This document shows positions 48,077 to 57,324 of a stretch of DNA of 64,000 nt, in pieces. The notes below the pieces were generated by a model. The model was not told the DNA's origin and did not search any database. It saw only the letters and a program-made list of their open reading frames with translations. Each line of letters begins with the position of its first letter. The stretch's first letter is position 1. The DNA lies in contig NZ_CP069163.1 in NCBI RefSeq assembly GCF_018802765.1, forward strand, positions 1 to 64,000, in the 5' to 3' direction. The DNA is from Paludibacterium sp. B53371 (GTDB lineage: Bacteria; Pseudomonadota; Gammaproteobacteria; Burkholderiales; Chromobacteriaceae). The translations under genes were made by a program, and so were the position numbers.

Positions 48077-49237
48077 TTATGCGTTTTCTTCGCCGCCGGT
48101 CATGACGCAGTTCTTGCCGGCGGCTTTGGCCTGGTACAGCGCGGCATCCGAGATGGCCAGCAGTTCGTTCCAGTGGGCATGTTGCGGACGGCGCTGGGCC
48201 ACGCCGATGCTGACGGTGAGGGTCAGTCCACCCTGTGGCGAAGCCAGCTGGCTCTGCGCCACGGCCTGGCGAATGCGCTCGGCGCTGGCGCGTGCCTGCT
48301 GCAGGTCGGTGTCGGGTAGCAGGGCAACAAATTCTTCGCCGCCGTGGCGGCACCAGATGTCGGCCTGGCGCAGGGTGGTCTGGGCAACGCGCGAGACCAG
48401 TACCAGTGCCTGATCGCCGGTCTGGTGGCCATAGCGGTCGTTGAAGGCCTTGAAGTTGTCGATATCCAGCGAGAGCACGGACAGTGGCTGTTGTTGGCGC
48501 CGACCCCAGGCCCGGTCGATGAATTCGCTCAGGGCGCGGCGGTTGTAGGCGCCTGTCAGCATGTCCAGACGGGCCTGGTCGTTGAGTTCTTCCTGTAGTT
48601 TCTGTGAGGTCTGCAGGGATAGCAGCATGGTCAGCATCGGGAAGATCGTCACCGAGCCGATGAGCAGCATGATCTGCGGGGCATGGGGCGGGAGCGGTCC
48701 GAGCAGGCCGAAGACTTCTTCGCCCAGTTTCAGGAGAAAGATGGCGACCGAGATGAGCTGCAGGAAGGCAATGGCGCGAAATGTCTGGCGCCGGCTGCGG
48801 CTGTCGCTGCTCAGGCAGGCGTGGATGCTGGCCAGATCGAACAGGATCAGCAAGAGGTGGTGTACCAGGGTCTGGCCGGGATCGCTGGGCTGGACATAGC
48901 CGTACCAGATCATGCCGAACAGTGCCAGGCCACAGAGGGCGAGGCCGAGTTTCTGAGGCGGCTGGCGGCCGCAGGCCTTGATGATGCCGAAGTCGAAGAT
49001 CATCCAGCCGGGAAACAGCAGGGCGTTGGAGAGGATTTCGGATATCCCGGAAGAGACCAGATGGCGCAAGGCCATCAGGAACAGTCCGGCCGCGGTCAGC
49101 CCGGCGCCGATGGCCCAGTCGCGTGCGGGCGGGTAGTTGCGCTGAACGCTCCACAGGTAGGCCAGTACCACCGCCAGGCCAACCCGGACGGCAACGTAAA
49201 CCAGGGCGATGGTTCTGAGATCTAACAGGGGCGACAT
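48077..49237 (-). CDS. Membrane-bound diguanylate cyclase (GGDEF domain)
   Basis: Seven hydrophobic segments (VYVAVRVGLAVVLAYLW to IMLLIGSVTIFPMLTMLL) make an N-terminal membrane sensor of about 210 residues. A GGDEF domain follows, with the catalytic site as HGGEEF and the earlier ALSLDIDNFKAFNDRYGH-type region (shown as LSLDIDNFKAFNDRYGHQTG). It synthesises cyclic di-GMP, opposite to the HD-GYP protein 9 kb away. The start at ATG 49237 has AGGA 7 bp upstream; longer in-frame starts exist. Confidence 0.9.
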   Translation of the reverse strand: MSPLLDLRTIALVYVAVRVGLAVVLAYLWSVQRNYPPARDWAIGAGLTAAGLFLMALRHLVSSGISEILSNALLFPGWMIFDFGIIKACGRQPPQKLGLALCGLALFGMIWYGYVQPSDPGQTLVHHLLLILFDLASIHACLSSDSRSRRQTFRAIAFLQLISVAIFLLKLGEEVFGLLGPLPPHAPQIMLLIGSVTIFPMLTMLLSLQTSQKLQEELNDQARLDMLTGAYNRRALSEFIDRAWGRRQQQPLSVLSLDIDNFKAFNDRYGHQTGDQALVLVSRVAQTTLRQADIWCRHGGEEFVALLPDTDLQQARASAERIRQAVAQSQLASPQGGLTLTVSIGVAQRRPQHAHWNELLAISDAALYQAKAAGKNCVMTGGEENA

Positions 49238-49403
49238 ACCATTTCCTGCTGGCATCGGTACGCCGCCAGTATACATCCATATCGCATGCGAACGACCGCC
49301 AAAGCCTTGATCCAGGCCAAGTGCGGCAGCTGGCTGCCTTGCCTTGCCGCTACTCGCTCCATAGAGTGGCGAATGCTTACCTCATGATCCTATTAGGTGT
49401 CCC

Positions 49404-49994
49404 ATGATGAAATACAGCATGTACCTTGTTCCGTTGCTGGCCTTGTGGATGGGCAGCCTGGCGCAGGCGCAGGATGAGCGGATCCATTACGGTATCGCCG
49501 CCGGGCCTGCCGAGCGCTATGGCGCCAGTTTCCTGCCGCCCGCCGGGCCGGGCTGGCAGATGGAGCGCAACCGGGCGGCGGGGGTGGACCTGATCAAACC
49601 GGGACCTTCCAGGGATGAAAACCAGCAGATTGATACGGCATTGATCCGCGTGGACCAGCCTGAACTGTCTGTGAGCGATTTTTTGCCGATCCTGCGCCGT
49701 CATCTGGAGTCGGGGTATGCCGAGGGCAAACTGAAGCTCGTCACGCTGGATCTCAAGGTGGATGCCAGGCTGAAGCGTTGTATCCGGGGGCACTTGCTGT
49801 TGGTGGATGACACGCAGAATGAGGCCCAGGGCAAGTGGTACAGCGAGCAATATTTGCTGTCATGCCGTTTTGCGCCCGGCGGCAAGCTGGGCACCGAGAT
49901 TCGCTATTACCAGCGCTATTTCGACGGCCATCAGGATCCGGCCTTTGCGCAAAAAGCCAATCAGTTGCTGGACAGCGTCGAGCTGGCCAGCTAA
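49404..49994 (+). CDS. Secreted hypothetical protein
   Basis: A signal peptide (MYLVPLLALWMGSLAQAQ) precedes a soluble 175-residue domain with no motif I recognise. A pair of cysteines (CIRGH and LSCRF) could form a disulfide. It stands alone, with palindrome copy 6 after it. Function unknown. Confidence 0.6.
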   Translation: MMKYSMYLVPLLALWMGSLAQAQDERIHYGIAAGPAERYGASFLPPAGPGWQMERNRAAGVDLIKPGPSRDENQQIDTALIRVDQPELSVSDFLPILRRHLESGYAEGKLKLVTLDLKVDARLKRCIRGHLLLVDDTQNEAQGKWYSEQYLLSCRFAPGGKLGTEIRYYQRYFDGHQDPAFAQKANQLLDSVELAS

Positions 49995-50010
49995 TTACCG
50001 AACAACAGCG

Positions 50011-50078
50011 AACAACAGGGGGTCAGGTCTTTCATTTTGCACCCGGATGCAAAATGAAAGACCTGACCCCCTGTTGTT
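50011..50078. repeat. GGGGTCAGGTCTT palindrome, copy 6
   Basis: 30-bp arms, including the locus-specific AACAACAGG/CCTGTTGTT, around ACCCGGAT. TTTCATTTTGC variant. Between convergent gene ends. Confidence 0.9.
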
Positions 50079-50095
50079 GACCCCTTGTGGTGGGC

Positions 50096-51067
50096 TCAAT
50101 GTGCCGTGAGGGTGTGCATCATCATTTGCAGCAAGGCGTCGGCATCGACGTCGGCGCAAACGGCCTGGGAGGGGATGTCCTGCCAGGCGTTGCTGCGGTA
50201 TGAACGGCCGCTGGCGTTCTGGATGGTCTGGCCGACGGCAATGCCGTCGGTGACGACGCGGATCGGGCCGTGTCGCAGCTGGAACAGTGCCGGGTTGATG
50301 ACGTAGGCGACGGCACTGGCGTCGTGGACGAAGCAGCCGTCGATTTTCTCCTGGCGGGCATAGAACGACAGGTATTGCTGCGAGATCTGCCACAGCAGGC
50401 GACCGTGTTCGCCGCCCTGGTCGCGCAGTTGCTGGAATAGGGTGCGCGGCATCAGTACCTGGTGGGTGACGTCCAGGCCGACCATCACCACGGGCCAGGG
50501 CGCGGTGAGTACCTGGTCGGCGGCGTAGGGGTCGCACAGGATGTTGGCTTCGGCCACCGGGCTGACGTTGCCGCCCGGGGCGTGGATGGCAAACGCGCCG
50601 CCCATGATCACGACCTGGCGCACCAGGCCGGCAATTTCCGGGTCTTCTTTCAGGGCCAGCGCCAGGTTGGTCAGCGGGGCGACGGCCACCAGGGTGACTT
50701 CACCGGGGTGCTGACGCACGGTGTCGATGATCAGCCGGTGTGCCGGGCGCGGGTCGGGCTGGCGCCGGGGCGGGGCGATGGGGCCGATGTTGCCCAGGGC
50801 ATCCTCGCCATGCACCATCGCCGGCACATGGTCTTTCCTGCCGACCAGCGGCTGGCTGGCGCCGCGGGCGACCGGGGCGTCGATGCCGAAGCGTTCGCAC
50901 AGATAGAGGGCGTTGCGGGTGGTGATGTCGGTGTGGGCATTGCCGTGCACGGTGGTGATGCCGAGCAGTTCGATGTCGGGATGGCGGTGCAGCAGGTATA
51001 GCGCCATGGCATCGTCGATGCCGGGGTCGGTATCGAACAGGACTTTGTGTCGGGTCTGGGCGGTCAT
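50096..51067 (-). CDS. Inosine-uridine-preferring nucleoside hydrolase
   Basis: The N-terminal FDTDPGIDDA (Asp12, Asp14, Asp18, Asp19) is the calcium-binding and catalytic cluster of nucleoside hydrolases, which cleave the N-glycosidic bond in nucleoside salvage. Later VAPLTNLALAL and a C-terminal His region also fit. 324 residues from ATG 51067; the ribosome site is weak. No transporter or kinase for nucleosides is adjacent. Confidence 0.9.
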   Translation of the reverse strand: MTAQTRHKVLFDTDPGIDDAMALYLLHRHPDIELLGITTVHGNAHTDITTRNALYLCERFGIDAPVARGASQPLVGRKDHVPAMVHGEDALGNIGPIAPPRRQPDPRPAHRLIIDTVRQHPGEVTLVAVAPLTNLALALKEDPEIAGLVRQVVIMGGAFAIHAPGGNVSPVAEANILCDPYAADQVLTAPWPVVMVGLDVTHQVLMPRTLFQQLRDQGGEHGRLLWQISQQYLSFYARQEKIDGCFVHDASAVAYVINPALFQLRHGPIRVVTDGIAVGQTIQNASGRSYRSNAWQDIPSQAVCADVDADALLQMMMHTLTAH

Positions 51068-51152
51068 GAGGCGGCTTTGTTTCGATGGCAAGACGATATC
51101 TTACTGCCATGCCATCGCGCATGGCCATTCAGAATCCGGATTGCCCTTGGGG

Positions 51153-51554
51153 TCAGTCGCTCAGCAGCTGGGGCTCGGCCACGGTGCGCGGTGTCAGCGG
51201 CGGCAGACCGATGCCGGCACGCAGGCGCTGGCAATCCGGATTGGGTTGGCCGTCATCGAGCCAGCTGTTGAAGGCGCGGCACGGGCTGGGGCGCTGTGGA
51301 TAGATGCTGCAGCGGATATCGGGGCTGCCGAGGGTGCCGCGCAGGGCGATGCAGCGACCGTTGCCGGTTTCGGTGCCTTTCATGCAGGCCATGACCGGGT
51401 TGAGCTGGCTGGCGAGTTCGGCCGGCACGATGCCGCCGGAGCCGCCGGTCAGTTCGCCGCAATAGAATGACACGCGGAAGTGGGCGCAGCAGGCGCCGCA
51501 GGTCGTGCAGGGGTTGTCGGAGGGGGCCGTGTTGAGGATGCGGTCTTCAGTCAT
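51153..51554 (-). CDS. YkgJ-family cysteine-cluster protein
   Basis: 133 residues with the family's N-terminal NPCTTCGACCAHFRVSFYCGE, plus later Cys in ACMKGTETGNGRCIALRG, DIRCSIYPQRPSPCRAF and NPDCQR. The cluster probably binds zinc or an iron-sulfur centre. Function of the family is not established. ATG 51554; a further upstream TTG is less likely. Stands alone. Confidence 0.82.
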   Translation of the reverse strand: MTEDRILNTAPSDNPCTTCGACCAHFRVSFYCGELTGGSGGIVPAELASQLNPVMACMKGTETGNGRCIALRGTLGSPDIRCSIYPQRPSPCRAFNSWLDDGQPNPDCQRLRAGIGLPPLTPRTVAEPQLLSD

Positions 51555-51699
51555 CGTCAAAAAGTCCGTCAGGCAGGGTTTGTCGATTGAGTGTTCCGGG
51601 TTGAATAACAGAGAAATTTAATCAAATTCGCCACGGTGTTGTCATCTGCGGCGAATGGTGGTGGCGGGCCCCCGTGCATGCTGCCGGGGGCGTGCTGAC

Positions 51700-52749
51700 T
51701 CACGGTGTGGCGGGCGGGCTTCCGGCCGGGGCCTGGGCGGTATTGGCATTCGTGTCATAGGGCTGGAATGGATAGGCTTCGACCGTGATGTCCTCCAGAG
51801 TGGTCTCTGGTTCGGGTTGGTTGATGTCCAGTGGCACGGCAATCGGGCCGGGTTGGCGAAGGCGGGCGGCGACCCGCGTCATGGCGATCTGTGGCGGTGG
51901 CAGCGGAAGATTGCTCAAGGCGCTGGCGACCAAATCGTTGAGGGGGGGCTGGTCGGGATATTCGGCCACGGGGGGAAAAATGGCGATCATCCACTCATCG
52001 GCCAGGTGTCCGGTGACGACCGGCTGGTTGAGGATGGTGACCGGTGTGCCGCGACTGACCAGGGGAAACAATTGTGCGGCATCTTCCGGGTAAAGGTGCA
52101 TGCAGCCATGGCTGGTTCTCAGACCGACGCCCCAGGGGTGATTGGTGCCATGAATGTAGATGCCTGGCAATCCGGTTTGCATGGCCAGCATGCCCATCGG
52201 ATTGTCTGGTCCCGGGGGAAAGTAGTCCGGGAAGGGGGTGCCGTCTTCGCGCGCGTGCTGAGCCTGGATGCTTTTGGGCACGAACCAGGCGGGATCCTTG
52301 AACTTGGCGATGATCTTGCTGGTGCCAAGGGGGGTCGACCAGCCGGGCTGGGCAATGCTGATCGGGTAGGTGATGACTTGGGCCGGCTGGCCGTGCCGGG
52401 CCTTGGGAAAGAAGAACAGGCGTCGCTGCGGGATGTTGACCACGATGCCGCTCCAGGGTTTGGGCGGCAAGATGAACTGGGTGGGGACCACGACATCGCC
52501 ATGGGGCGTCCAGACCGACATGCCGGGGTTGGCGCCTTCCATTTCGGCGTAGCCCAGGTCGAAGTGGCGGCCGATGTCGAGCAAGGTGTTTTGGTGGGTG
52601 GCCTCGACTTTGCGGATTTGTCCCACGACCGTGGAGCCATCGGCGGGCAGGGTGAAGGTTGCCGACCAGACAGGTTGCAGCGCCAGGGCGAGGACGAGCC
52701 GGGCCAGGATGGATGGTGCTTGCTTGCCTATAAAAGCACAGAATGACAT
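51700..52749 (-). CDS. L,D-transpeptidase (YkuD domain), periplasmic
   Basis: A signal peptide (FIGKQAPSILARLVLALAL to WSA) is followed by a short LysM-like region and a YkuD catalytic domain: IYIHGTNHPWGVGLRTSHGCMHLYP, where the Cys in SHGCM is the nucleophile. The usual Arg after Met is replaced by His. These enzymes make 3-3 cross-links in peptidoglycan or attach lipoproteins. A Pro-rich C-terminal tail (about 300-349) ends the chain. Its start faces that of another L,D-transpeptidase 29 bp away, and an Lpp-like lipoprotein gene is nearby. Confidence 0.88.
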   Translation of the reverse strand: MSFCAFIGKQAPSILARLVLALALQPVWSATFTLPADGSTVVGQIRKVEATHQNTLLDIGRHFDLGYAEMEGANPGMSVWTPHGDVVVPTQFILPPKPWSGIVVNIPQRRLFFFPKARHGQPAQVITYPISIAQPGWSTPLGTSKIIAKFKDPAWFVPKSIQAQHAREDGTPFPDYFPPGPDNPMGMLAMQTGLPGIYIHGTNHPWGVGLRTSHGCMHLYPEDAAQLFPLVSRGTPVTILNQPVVTGHLADEWMIAIFPPVAEYPDQPPLNDLVASALSNLPLPPPQIAMTRVAARLRQPGPIAVPLDINQPEPETTLEDITVEAYPFQPYDTNANTAQAPAGSPPATP

Positions 52750-52777
52750 AACCGGTATTCCGCGAAAGTTGAAGAAC

Positions 52778-53332
52778 ATGTCATCAGGTCGTCCCCCCCT
52801 GCAGCTGTGCATGGTGTTTGCCCTCGTGGCCCATGCGGCGGTCGCCCACTGGTCCTGGATCGACATCGATACCCGTCAACAGACCTTGACTGTGTTGGAC
52901 GGGGAGCACCATCCGCTTGCGCAATTCGACGACATTGCCATCGGCAGTGGCGGGGTGGCCGATGTGCATCGTCAGGGGGATCACACCACGCCGCGCGGCC
53001 ATTTCCATGTGGTGTCGATTCGTCCCTCCGCGACCTTCAAGACCTTTCTGCTGCTGGATTATCCGCAACAGCAACAGGCCGAGCTGGCCTGGCAACGGGG
53101 AGAGATCAGTCAGCAGGTTCGGGATGACATTGTGGCCGCAGCGGCCAGCGGGCGACTGCCGCCGCAGGATAGCCCGTTAGGCGGGGCCATCGGCATTCAT
53201 GGTCTGGGGCGTGGCAGCCCGGATATTCAGCAGCGCTACAACTGGACCAGTGGTTGTATTGCGCTGACCAACCGTCAGATTCGCCGGCTGGCCCGCCTGG
53301 TCTATCCGGGCATGTCCGTGGTGATTCACTAG
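52778..53332 (+). CDS. Second L,D-transpeptidase-family protein (short form)
   Basis: 184 residues with a short hydrophobic N-terminus (LQLCMVFALVAHAAVA) and a catalytic region GGAIGIHGLGRGSPDIQQRY then WTSGCIALTNRQ, whose Cys is the expected nucleophile. This is the murein-transpeptidase-like small type. ATG 52778 overlaps the opposing-gene region; ATG 52811 is a possible alternative. It ends exactly at the convergent lipoprotein gene's stop. Confidence 0.85.
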   Translation: MSSGRPPLQLCMVFALVAHAAVAHWSWIDIDTRQQTLTVLDGEHHPLAQFDDIAIGSGGVADVHRQGDHTTPRGHFHVVSIRPSATFKTFLLLDYPQQQQAELAWQRGEISQQVRDDIVAAAASGRLPPQDSPLGGAIGIHGLGRGSPDIQQRYNWTSGCIALTNRQIRRLARLVYPGMSVVIH

Positions 53333-53623
53333 TTACTTGCGCATCGACTTTTTGAACATCTGATCCAGACGCTGATTGGTGTCGCTTGCCGTCTGTTGCG
53401 CCTGGTTGGCCGTTTGCTCTGCCGTCATGGCGGTGGACTGGGCGGCATTGGCCTTTTGCAGGGCCAGATCTGCCGTTTGCTGGGTCTGGCCAACTTGCTG
53501 CTTGATCTGTTGAACCTGGCCTTGCAGTTGTTCCAGTGCGCTGGTGCTGGCGCAACCGGTCAGGGTCAGAACGGCCGTGCTCAAGGCGATCAGGGTGGTG
53601 GTGCGAATGGCGTTGATGTACAT
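53333..53623 (-). CDS. Lpp/OprI-like alanine-zipper lipoprotein
   Basis: A lipoprotein signal with lipobox LTGC (Cys24) is followed by heptad-type repeats rich in Ala and Gln (QGQVQQIKQQVGQTQQTADLAL...), forming a trimeric coiled coil, and ends in KKSMRK. Braun-type lipoproteins use a C-terminal Lys for covalent attachment to peptidoglycan by L,D-transpeptidases, two of which are adjacent. 96 residues. Likely anchors the outer membrane to the wall. Confidence 0.88.
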   Translation of the reverse strand: MYINAIRTTTLIALSTAVLTLTGCASTSALEQLQGQVQQIKQQVGQTQQTADLALQKANAAQSTAMTAEQTANQAQQTASDTNQRLDQMFKKSMRK

Positions 53624-53884
53624 GATGGACTCTCCTGTCGGGCTAACGCGGTTAGCCCGTGCTCGTTCGTATCTAAGGGAACAGGCAACGGAATCGATAG
53701 CAAACTGTTTGTCATGATGCGGTATCGGTTTCGCTGCGGTACAAACCCAGTGTCGTCCTTTAATTTAATTGTTTCAAACGTAAATTATGTTTTTCTAATA
53801 TTAAAATCATGTTTTTTATTGATTGTTAATGACGGGGCACATTCTGTTACACAAGGTGCCCGGCGCGGGGGGAGGGCGGTGGTT

Positions 53885-54751
53885 TCAGGCCAGTCGTTGC
53901 TGCAATTGTTCGGCAGCCAGTGCTGCCGCGCGGCTGAGTGGCCATTCGCGTCGCCGGAGCAGCCACAGGTTGTCGCTGACCGGTTGCGGCAGCGGCCAGA
54001 GGCGAATGGCCTGTTGGTCGGGGAAAGCCTGCACGGCGTATTGCGGCAGGATGGCAAAGCCCAGTCCGCGGGCGACGGGCTGCAGGATCATGCCGATCTG
54101 GTTGATGAAGCCGCGTTGAGGGATGTCGGCCAGTTGTTTGCCGGGAAAGGCGCGTGCCAGCCAGCGGCTGGCCATGGCCACGCCATCCGGGTGGCCGATC
54201 CAGCCCAGGTCTACCAGATCCTGCCAGCGGCTGGCCTGGCTGCTGGCCGGCAGGACCAGGCACAGGGCTTCCTGGCCCAGCAGGGTGCGATGCAGACGGC
54301 TGTCGGAGGGGGGCAGGGTCACGATGCCGAGTTCGACTTCCTGCGCCAGCAGGGCGCTGAGGATGCCGGGCTCGGGGGCGAAGCGCATGTCGATGCGGAT
54401 GGCGGGGTGGTGGCATTGCCAGGCCAGCAGGGCCGGGTAGAGTTTGAGGCCGACGCTGCCCGGTACGGCCAGCGATACCGGGCCGGACAGCGGGCCGCTG
54501 CTGCTCAGGCGCTGTTGCAGGCGGTGGGTGGCGATGTCGAGTTCCTGGCTGTAATCGAGCAGTGCCTGGCCGCGCGGGGTCAGTTCCAGTGAGCGGCCCT
54601 GGCGCACGAACAGGCTGCCGGTTGCGCTTTCCAGCCGGGCCATGTGCTGGCTGATGGCGGCCTGGGTCAGATCCAGTTGCTCGGCGGCGCGGGTGTAGTT
54701 GCCGTGTTGCACGACGGCGCGGAAGGAGCGCAGCCACAGAGGATTAATCAT
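53885..54751 (-). CDS. LysR-family transcriptional regulator (ArgP-like)
   Basis: 288 residues. The N-terminus MINPLWLRSFRAVVQHGNYT and TQAAISQHMARLESATGSLF is a LysR DNA-binding domain; an effector domain follows. It is divergent from the VOC gene with about 90 bp between starts and probably regulates it. The 260 bp on its other side hold no gene; AT-rich. Confidence 0.88.
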   Translation of the reverse strand: MINPLWLRSFRAVVQHGNYTRAAEQLDLTQAAISQHMARLESATGSLFVRQGRSLELTPRGQALLDYSQELDIATHRLQQRLSSSGPLSGPVSLAVPGSVGLKLYPALLAWQCHHPAIRIDMRFAPEPGILSALLAQEVELGIVTLPPSDSRLHRTLLGQEALCLVLPASSQASRWQDLVDLGWIGHPDGVAMASRWLARAFPGKQLADIPQRGFINQIGMILQPVARGLGFAILPQYAVQAFPDQQAIRLWPLPQPVSDNLWLLRRREWPLSRAAALAAEQLQQRLA

Positions 54752-54844
54752 AATGAAATCTTATGGTTTGCATTAGTTGCGGTCGATTTTGTTTATGTTT
54801 TTGGCAGCTTAGACTGGCGCCACTGATTTGAACAGGAGCGCAAT

Positions 54845-55354
54845 ATGCAAACCATGACCTACCCCCGCAGTTTTTCTCATCTCGGCCTGTCGGTCACCGA
54901 CCTGGATGCCGCTGTTCGTTTTTATACCGAAGTGCTCGGCTGGTATCTGATCATGCCGCCTACCACCATCACGGAGGACGATTCGGCCATCGGGGTGATG
55001 TGCAGCGATGTCTTCGGTCCGGGCTGGGGCTCGTTCCGCATTGCGCATTTGTCGACCGGGGACCGGGTCGGGGTGGAGATTTTCCAGTTCGCCAACGCGG
55101 AACGCCGCGAGGACAACTTCGAGTACTGGAAGAGCGGGGTGTTCCATTTCTGTGTGCAGGATCCGGATGTCGAGGGGCTGGCCGCGCGCATTGTGGCGGC
55201 GGGCGGCAAGCAGCGCATGCCGGTGCGTGAGTACTTCCCGGGCGAGAAGCCGTATCGCATGGTGTATATGGAGGATCCCTTCGGCAACATTCTGGAAATC
55301 TACAGCCACAGCTATGAGTTGACGTATTCGGCGGGCGCCTATCAGGGTGCTTGA
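54845..55354 (+). CDS. VOC-family (glyoxalase/dioxygenase-fold) protein
   Basis: 169 residues with the paired beta-alpha-beta modules: FSHLGLSVTDLDAAVRFYTEVLGW at the N-terminus and a second part with HFCVQDPDVEGLAARIVAAGG and YMEDPFGNILEIYSHSYE, giving metal ligands His and Glu. Typical of lactoylglutathione-lyase-like enzymes of unknown substrate. Upstream of an MFS exporter gene in the same direction, 58 bp apart, so the two may form a detoxification unit. Confidence 0.85.
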   Translation: MQTMTYPRSFSHLGLSVTDLDAAVRFYTEVLGWYLIMPPTTITEDDSAIGVMCSDVFGPGWGSFRIAHLSTGDRVGVEIFQFANAERREDNFEYWKSGVFHFCVQDPDVEGLAARIVAAGGKQRMPVREYFPGEKPYRMVYMEDPFGNILEIYSHSYELTYSAGAYQGA

Positions 55355-55412
55355 CTTAAAGTTAACTTGAAGTTTTACCGTGGGGTCTCCAATGCAGAGA
55401 GAAGGGGATTCC

Positions 55413-56783
55413 ATGACGGAGCAAGATCATGCCGGGGGCGGTTTGTTTCGTGCCGACCGCATGGCCACCAGTATCGGCGCCGTGTCGCTGATTATGTTGC
55501 TGGCGTTTGAGGCGATTGCGGTGGCGGCGGTGATGCCGACGGTGGCTCGTGCCCTGCATGGGATGGATCACTATGCGGTGGCCTTTGGCGGCACGCTGGC
55601 GGCATCGGTGGTCGGTATGGTGCTGGGGGGCGAGGTTTGTGACCGGCGCACGCCCTGGCTGGCCTGCTGGCTGGGGGCTTTGTTGTTTACTGCCGGGCTG
55701 CTGCTGGCCGGTCTGGCCGGCAATATGTCGCTGTTGGTGTGGGGGCGGGTGTTGCAGGGGCTGGGGGCGGGGCTGTTGTCGGTGGCTTTGTATGTCGGTT
55801 GTTGTCGGGTGATGCCGGCCAGCCTGCATCCGCAGTTGTTTGCGCTGTTTGCCGCGGGATGGGTGGTGCCGGCGCTGGTCGGCCCGGTGGTGGCCGCCGG
55901 GCTGGTCGCCTGGCTGGGGTGGCGCGCGGTGTTTTTGTTGGTGGCTTTGCTGACGCCGCTGGCCCTGGGGTTGTTGTGGCCGGCGATGTCACGTCTGCCG
56001 CGCCTGACATCTGGCGCGCCGCTGCGCTGGGAACAGCCGGCCTGGAGCCTGTTGGCGGCCCTGGGCGCCATGTCCCTGCATCAGGCGGTGCAATGTCGAT
56101 CCGGCCTGGCCACCGCCCTGATGGTGGCGGCCGGTCTGGCGGCGGTGCTGTTGGCCGCCCGGCGCCTGTTGCCGCACGGCAGTCTGCGTGCGGCGCCCGG
56201 TTTGCCCTCCGTGGTCGCGATGCGCGGCCTGATTGCGGCGGCATTCTTCAATGCCGAGGCCTATATTCCCTTGCAGTTGTCGCGTGATGGCTGGTCGGTG
56301 GCTCAGGCGGGGGCGGCGCTGACGGCCGGGGCCTTGATGTGGAGTGCCGGCAGTGCGTTGCAGGCGCGCTTGCCCTCGGCCTGGCGCCGCCGGGGGTTGA
56401 CGGCCGGGTTTGTCCTGTTCGTCAGCGGCACGCTGCTGGCGTTGCTGGCGATGCGGCTGGGTACGCCCTGGGTGCTGGTGCTGGGTTGGGCGGTGGTTGG
56501 TCTGGGGATCGGTCTGTCGTTTCCGATGTTGTCGGTGCTGACCATGCAGTTGTCGCGTCCCGAGGAGCAGGGCAGCAATGCTTCGGCCTTGCAGTTGAGC
56601 GATGCGCTGTTCTCCAGCGTGGTGCTGGCGCTGGGTGCCTTGCTGTTGCAGCCTGCTGCCGGGCAAATGCCCAGTGCCATGCCGGCGCTGTGGACGTCGG
56701 CCTTGCTGGCGCTGCTGGCGGTGTGGATTAGTCCGCGCAGTCAGCAAGAAAGTGAAGCTGATTCACGTCATTATATGATTTAA
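55413..56783 (+). CDS. MFS drug-type transporter
   Basis: 456 residues with 12-14 membrane segments. The N-terminal ATSIGAVSLIMLLAFEAIAVAAVMPTVAR and the motif-A-like loop GGTLAASVVGMVLGGEVCDRR are typical of the DHA2-type export family. ATG 55413 has GAAGGGG just upstream. Substrate unknown. Likely co-regulated with the VOC gene. Confidence 0.88.
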   Translation: MTEQDHAGGGLFRADRMATSIGAVSLIMLLAFEAIAVAAVMPTVARALHGMDHYAVAFGGTLAASVVGMVLGGEVCDRRTPWLACWLGALLFTAGLLLAGLAGNMSLLVWGRVLQGLGAGLLSVALYVGCCRVMPASLHPQLFALFAAGWVVPALVGPVVAAGLVAWLGWRAVFLLVALLTPLALGLLWPAMSRLPRLTSGAPLRWEQPAWSLLAALGAMSLHQAVQCRSGLATALMVAAGLAAVLLAARRLLPHGSLRAAPGLPSVVAMRGLIAAAFFNAEAYIPLQLSRDGWSVAQAGAALTAGALMWSAGSALQARLPSAWRRRGLTAGFVLFVSGTLLALLAMRLGTPWVLVLGWAVVGLGIGLSFPMLSVLTMQLSRPEEQGSNASALQLSDALFSSVVLALGALLLQPAAGQMPSAMPALWTSALLALLAVWISPRSQQESEADSRHYMI

Positions 56784-56874
56784 TAATTGCTGATTATTTG
56801 TAGCAAACTGCAACAAATCAAGCGTTTTTGCCGTTCTGACGCTAGCTTCATTCAGCACTTTATTCTTTCACTTC

Positions 56875-57324
56875 ATGATGACGAAAATGAAAAAACTACT
56901 GTTGATCATTGCCTTGATGGCCTGTGTTGCGCCCGTTTATGCCTCGCCGGCTTCGGACAACTTCCGGTCGTGTTTGCGTGACGCGACCACGGGGAAAGAC
57001 CGGACGGAGTTGTCGCGCTGGTTGTTTGCCATGATGGCCAGCTCACCAAAGTTGAGTGCCATGTCAGCGATTTCTGCTGAGCAGCGCGATCAACTGAATG
57101 CCAGAGCAGGTGTCATTATCAATCGTATTTTCCTGGTGGACTGTAAAGATCCGTATGTTTCGATGATCAAGACCGACGGGTCGACTAGTACGAAGGTGGC
57201 TTTTGGCATGATCGGAGAGGTTTCTGTCGGCGAGCTGATGGCCGCGCCGGAAGTCGAAACGAAGATGATTGATTTCGTGCGCTACCTGGATCAAGCCGGA
57301 TTTGCCAAACTGATGGCGCAATAA
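56875..57324 (+). CDS. Small secreted hypothetical protein
   Basis: A signal peptide (KKLLLIIALMACVAPVYASP) precedes a 127-residue mature protein with helix-forming stretches and two Cys (SCLRDA and LVDCKD). I recognise no family. Stands alone between the MFS gene and the AraC-type regulator. Confidence 0.6.
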   Translation: MMTKMKKLLLIIALMACVAPVYASPASDNFRSCLRDATTGKDRTELSRWLFAMMASSPKLSAMSAISAEQRDQLNARAGVIINRIFLVDCKDPYVSMIKTDGSTSTKVAFGMIGEVSVGELMAAPEVETKMIDFVRYLDQAGFAKLMAQ

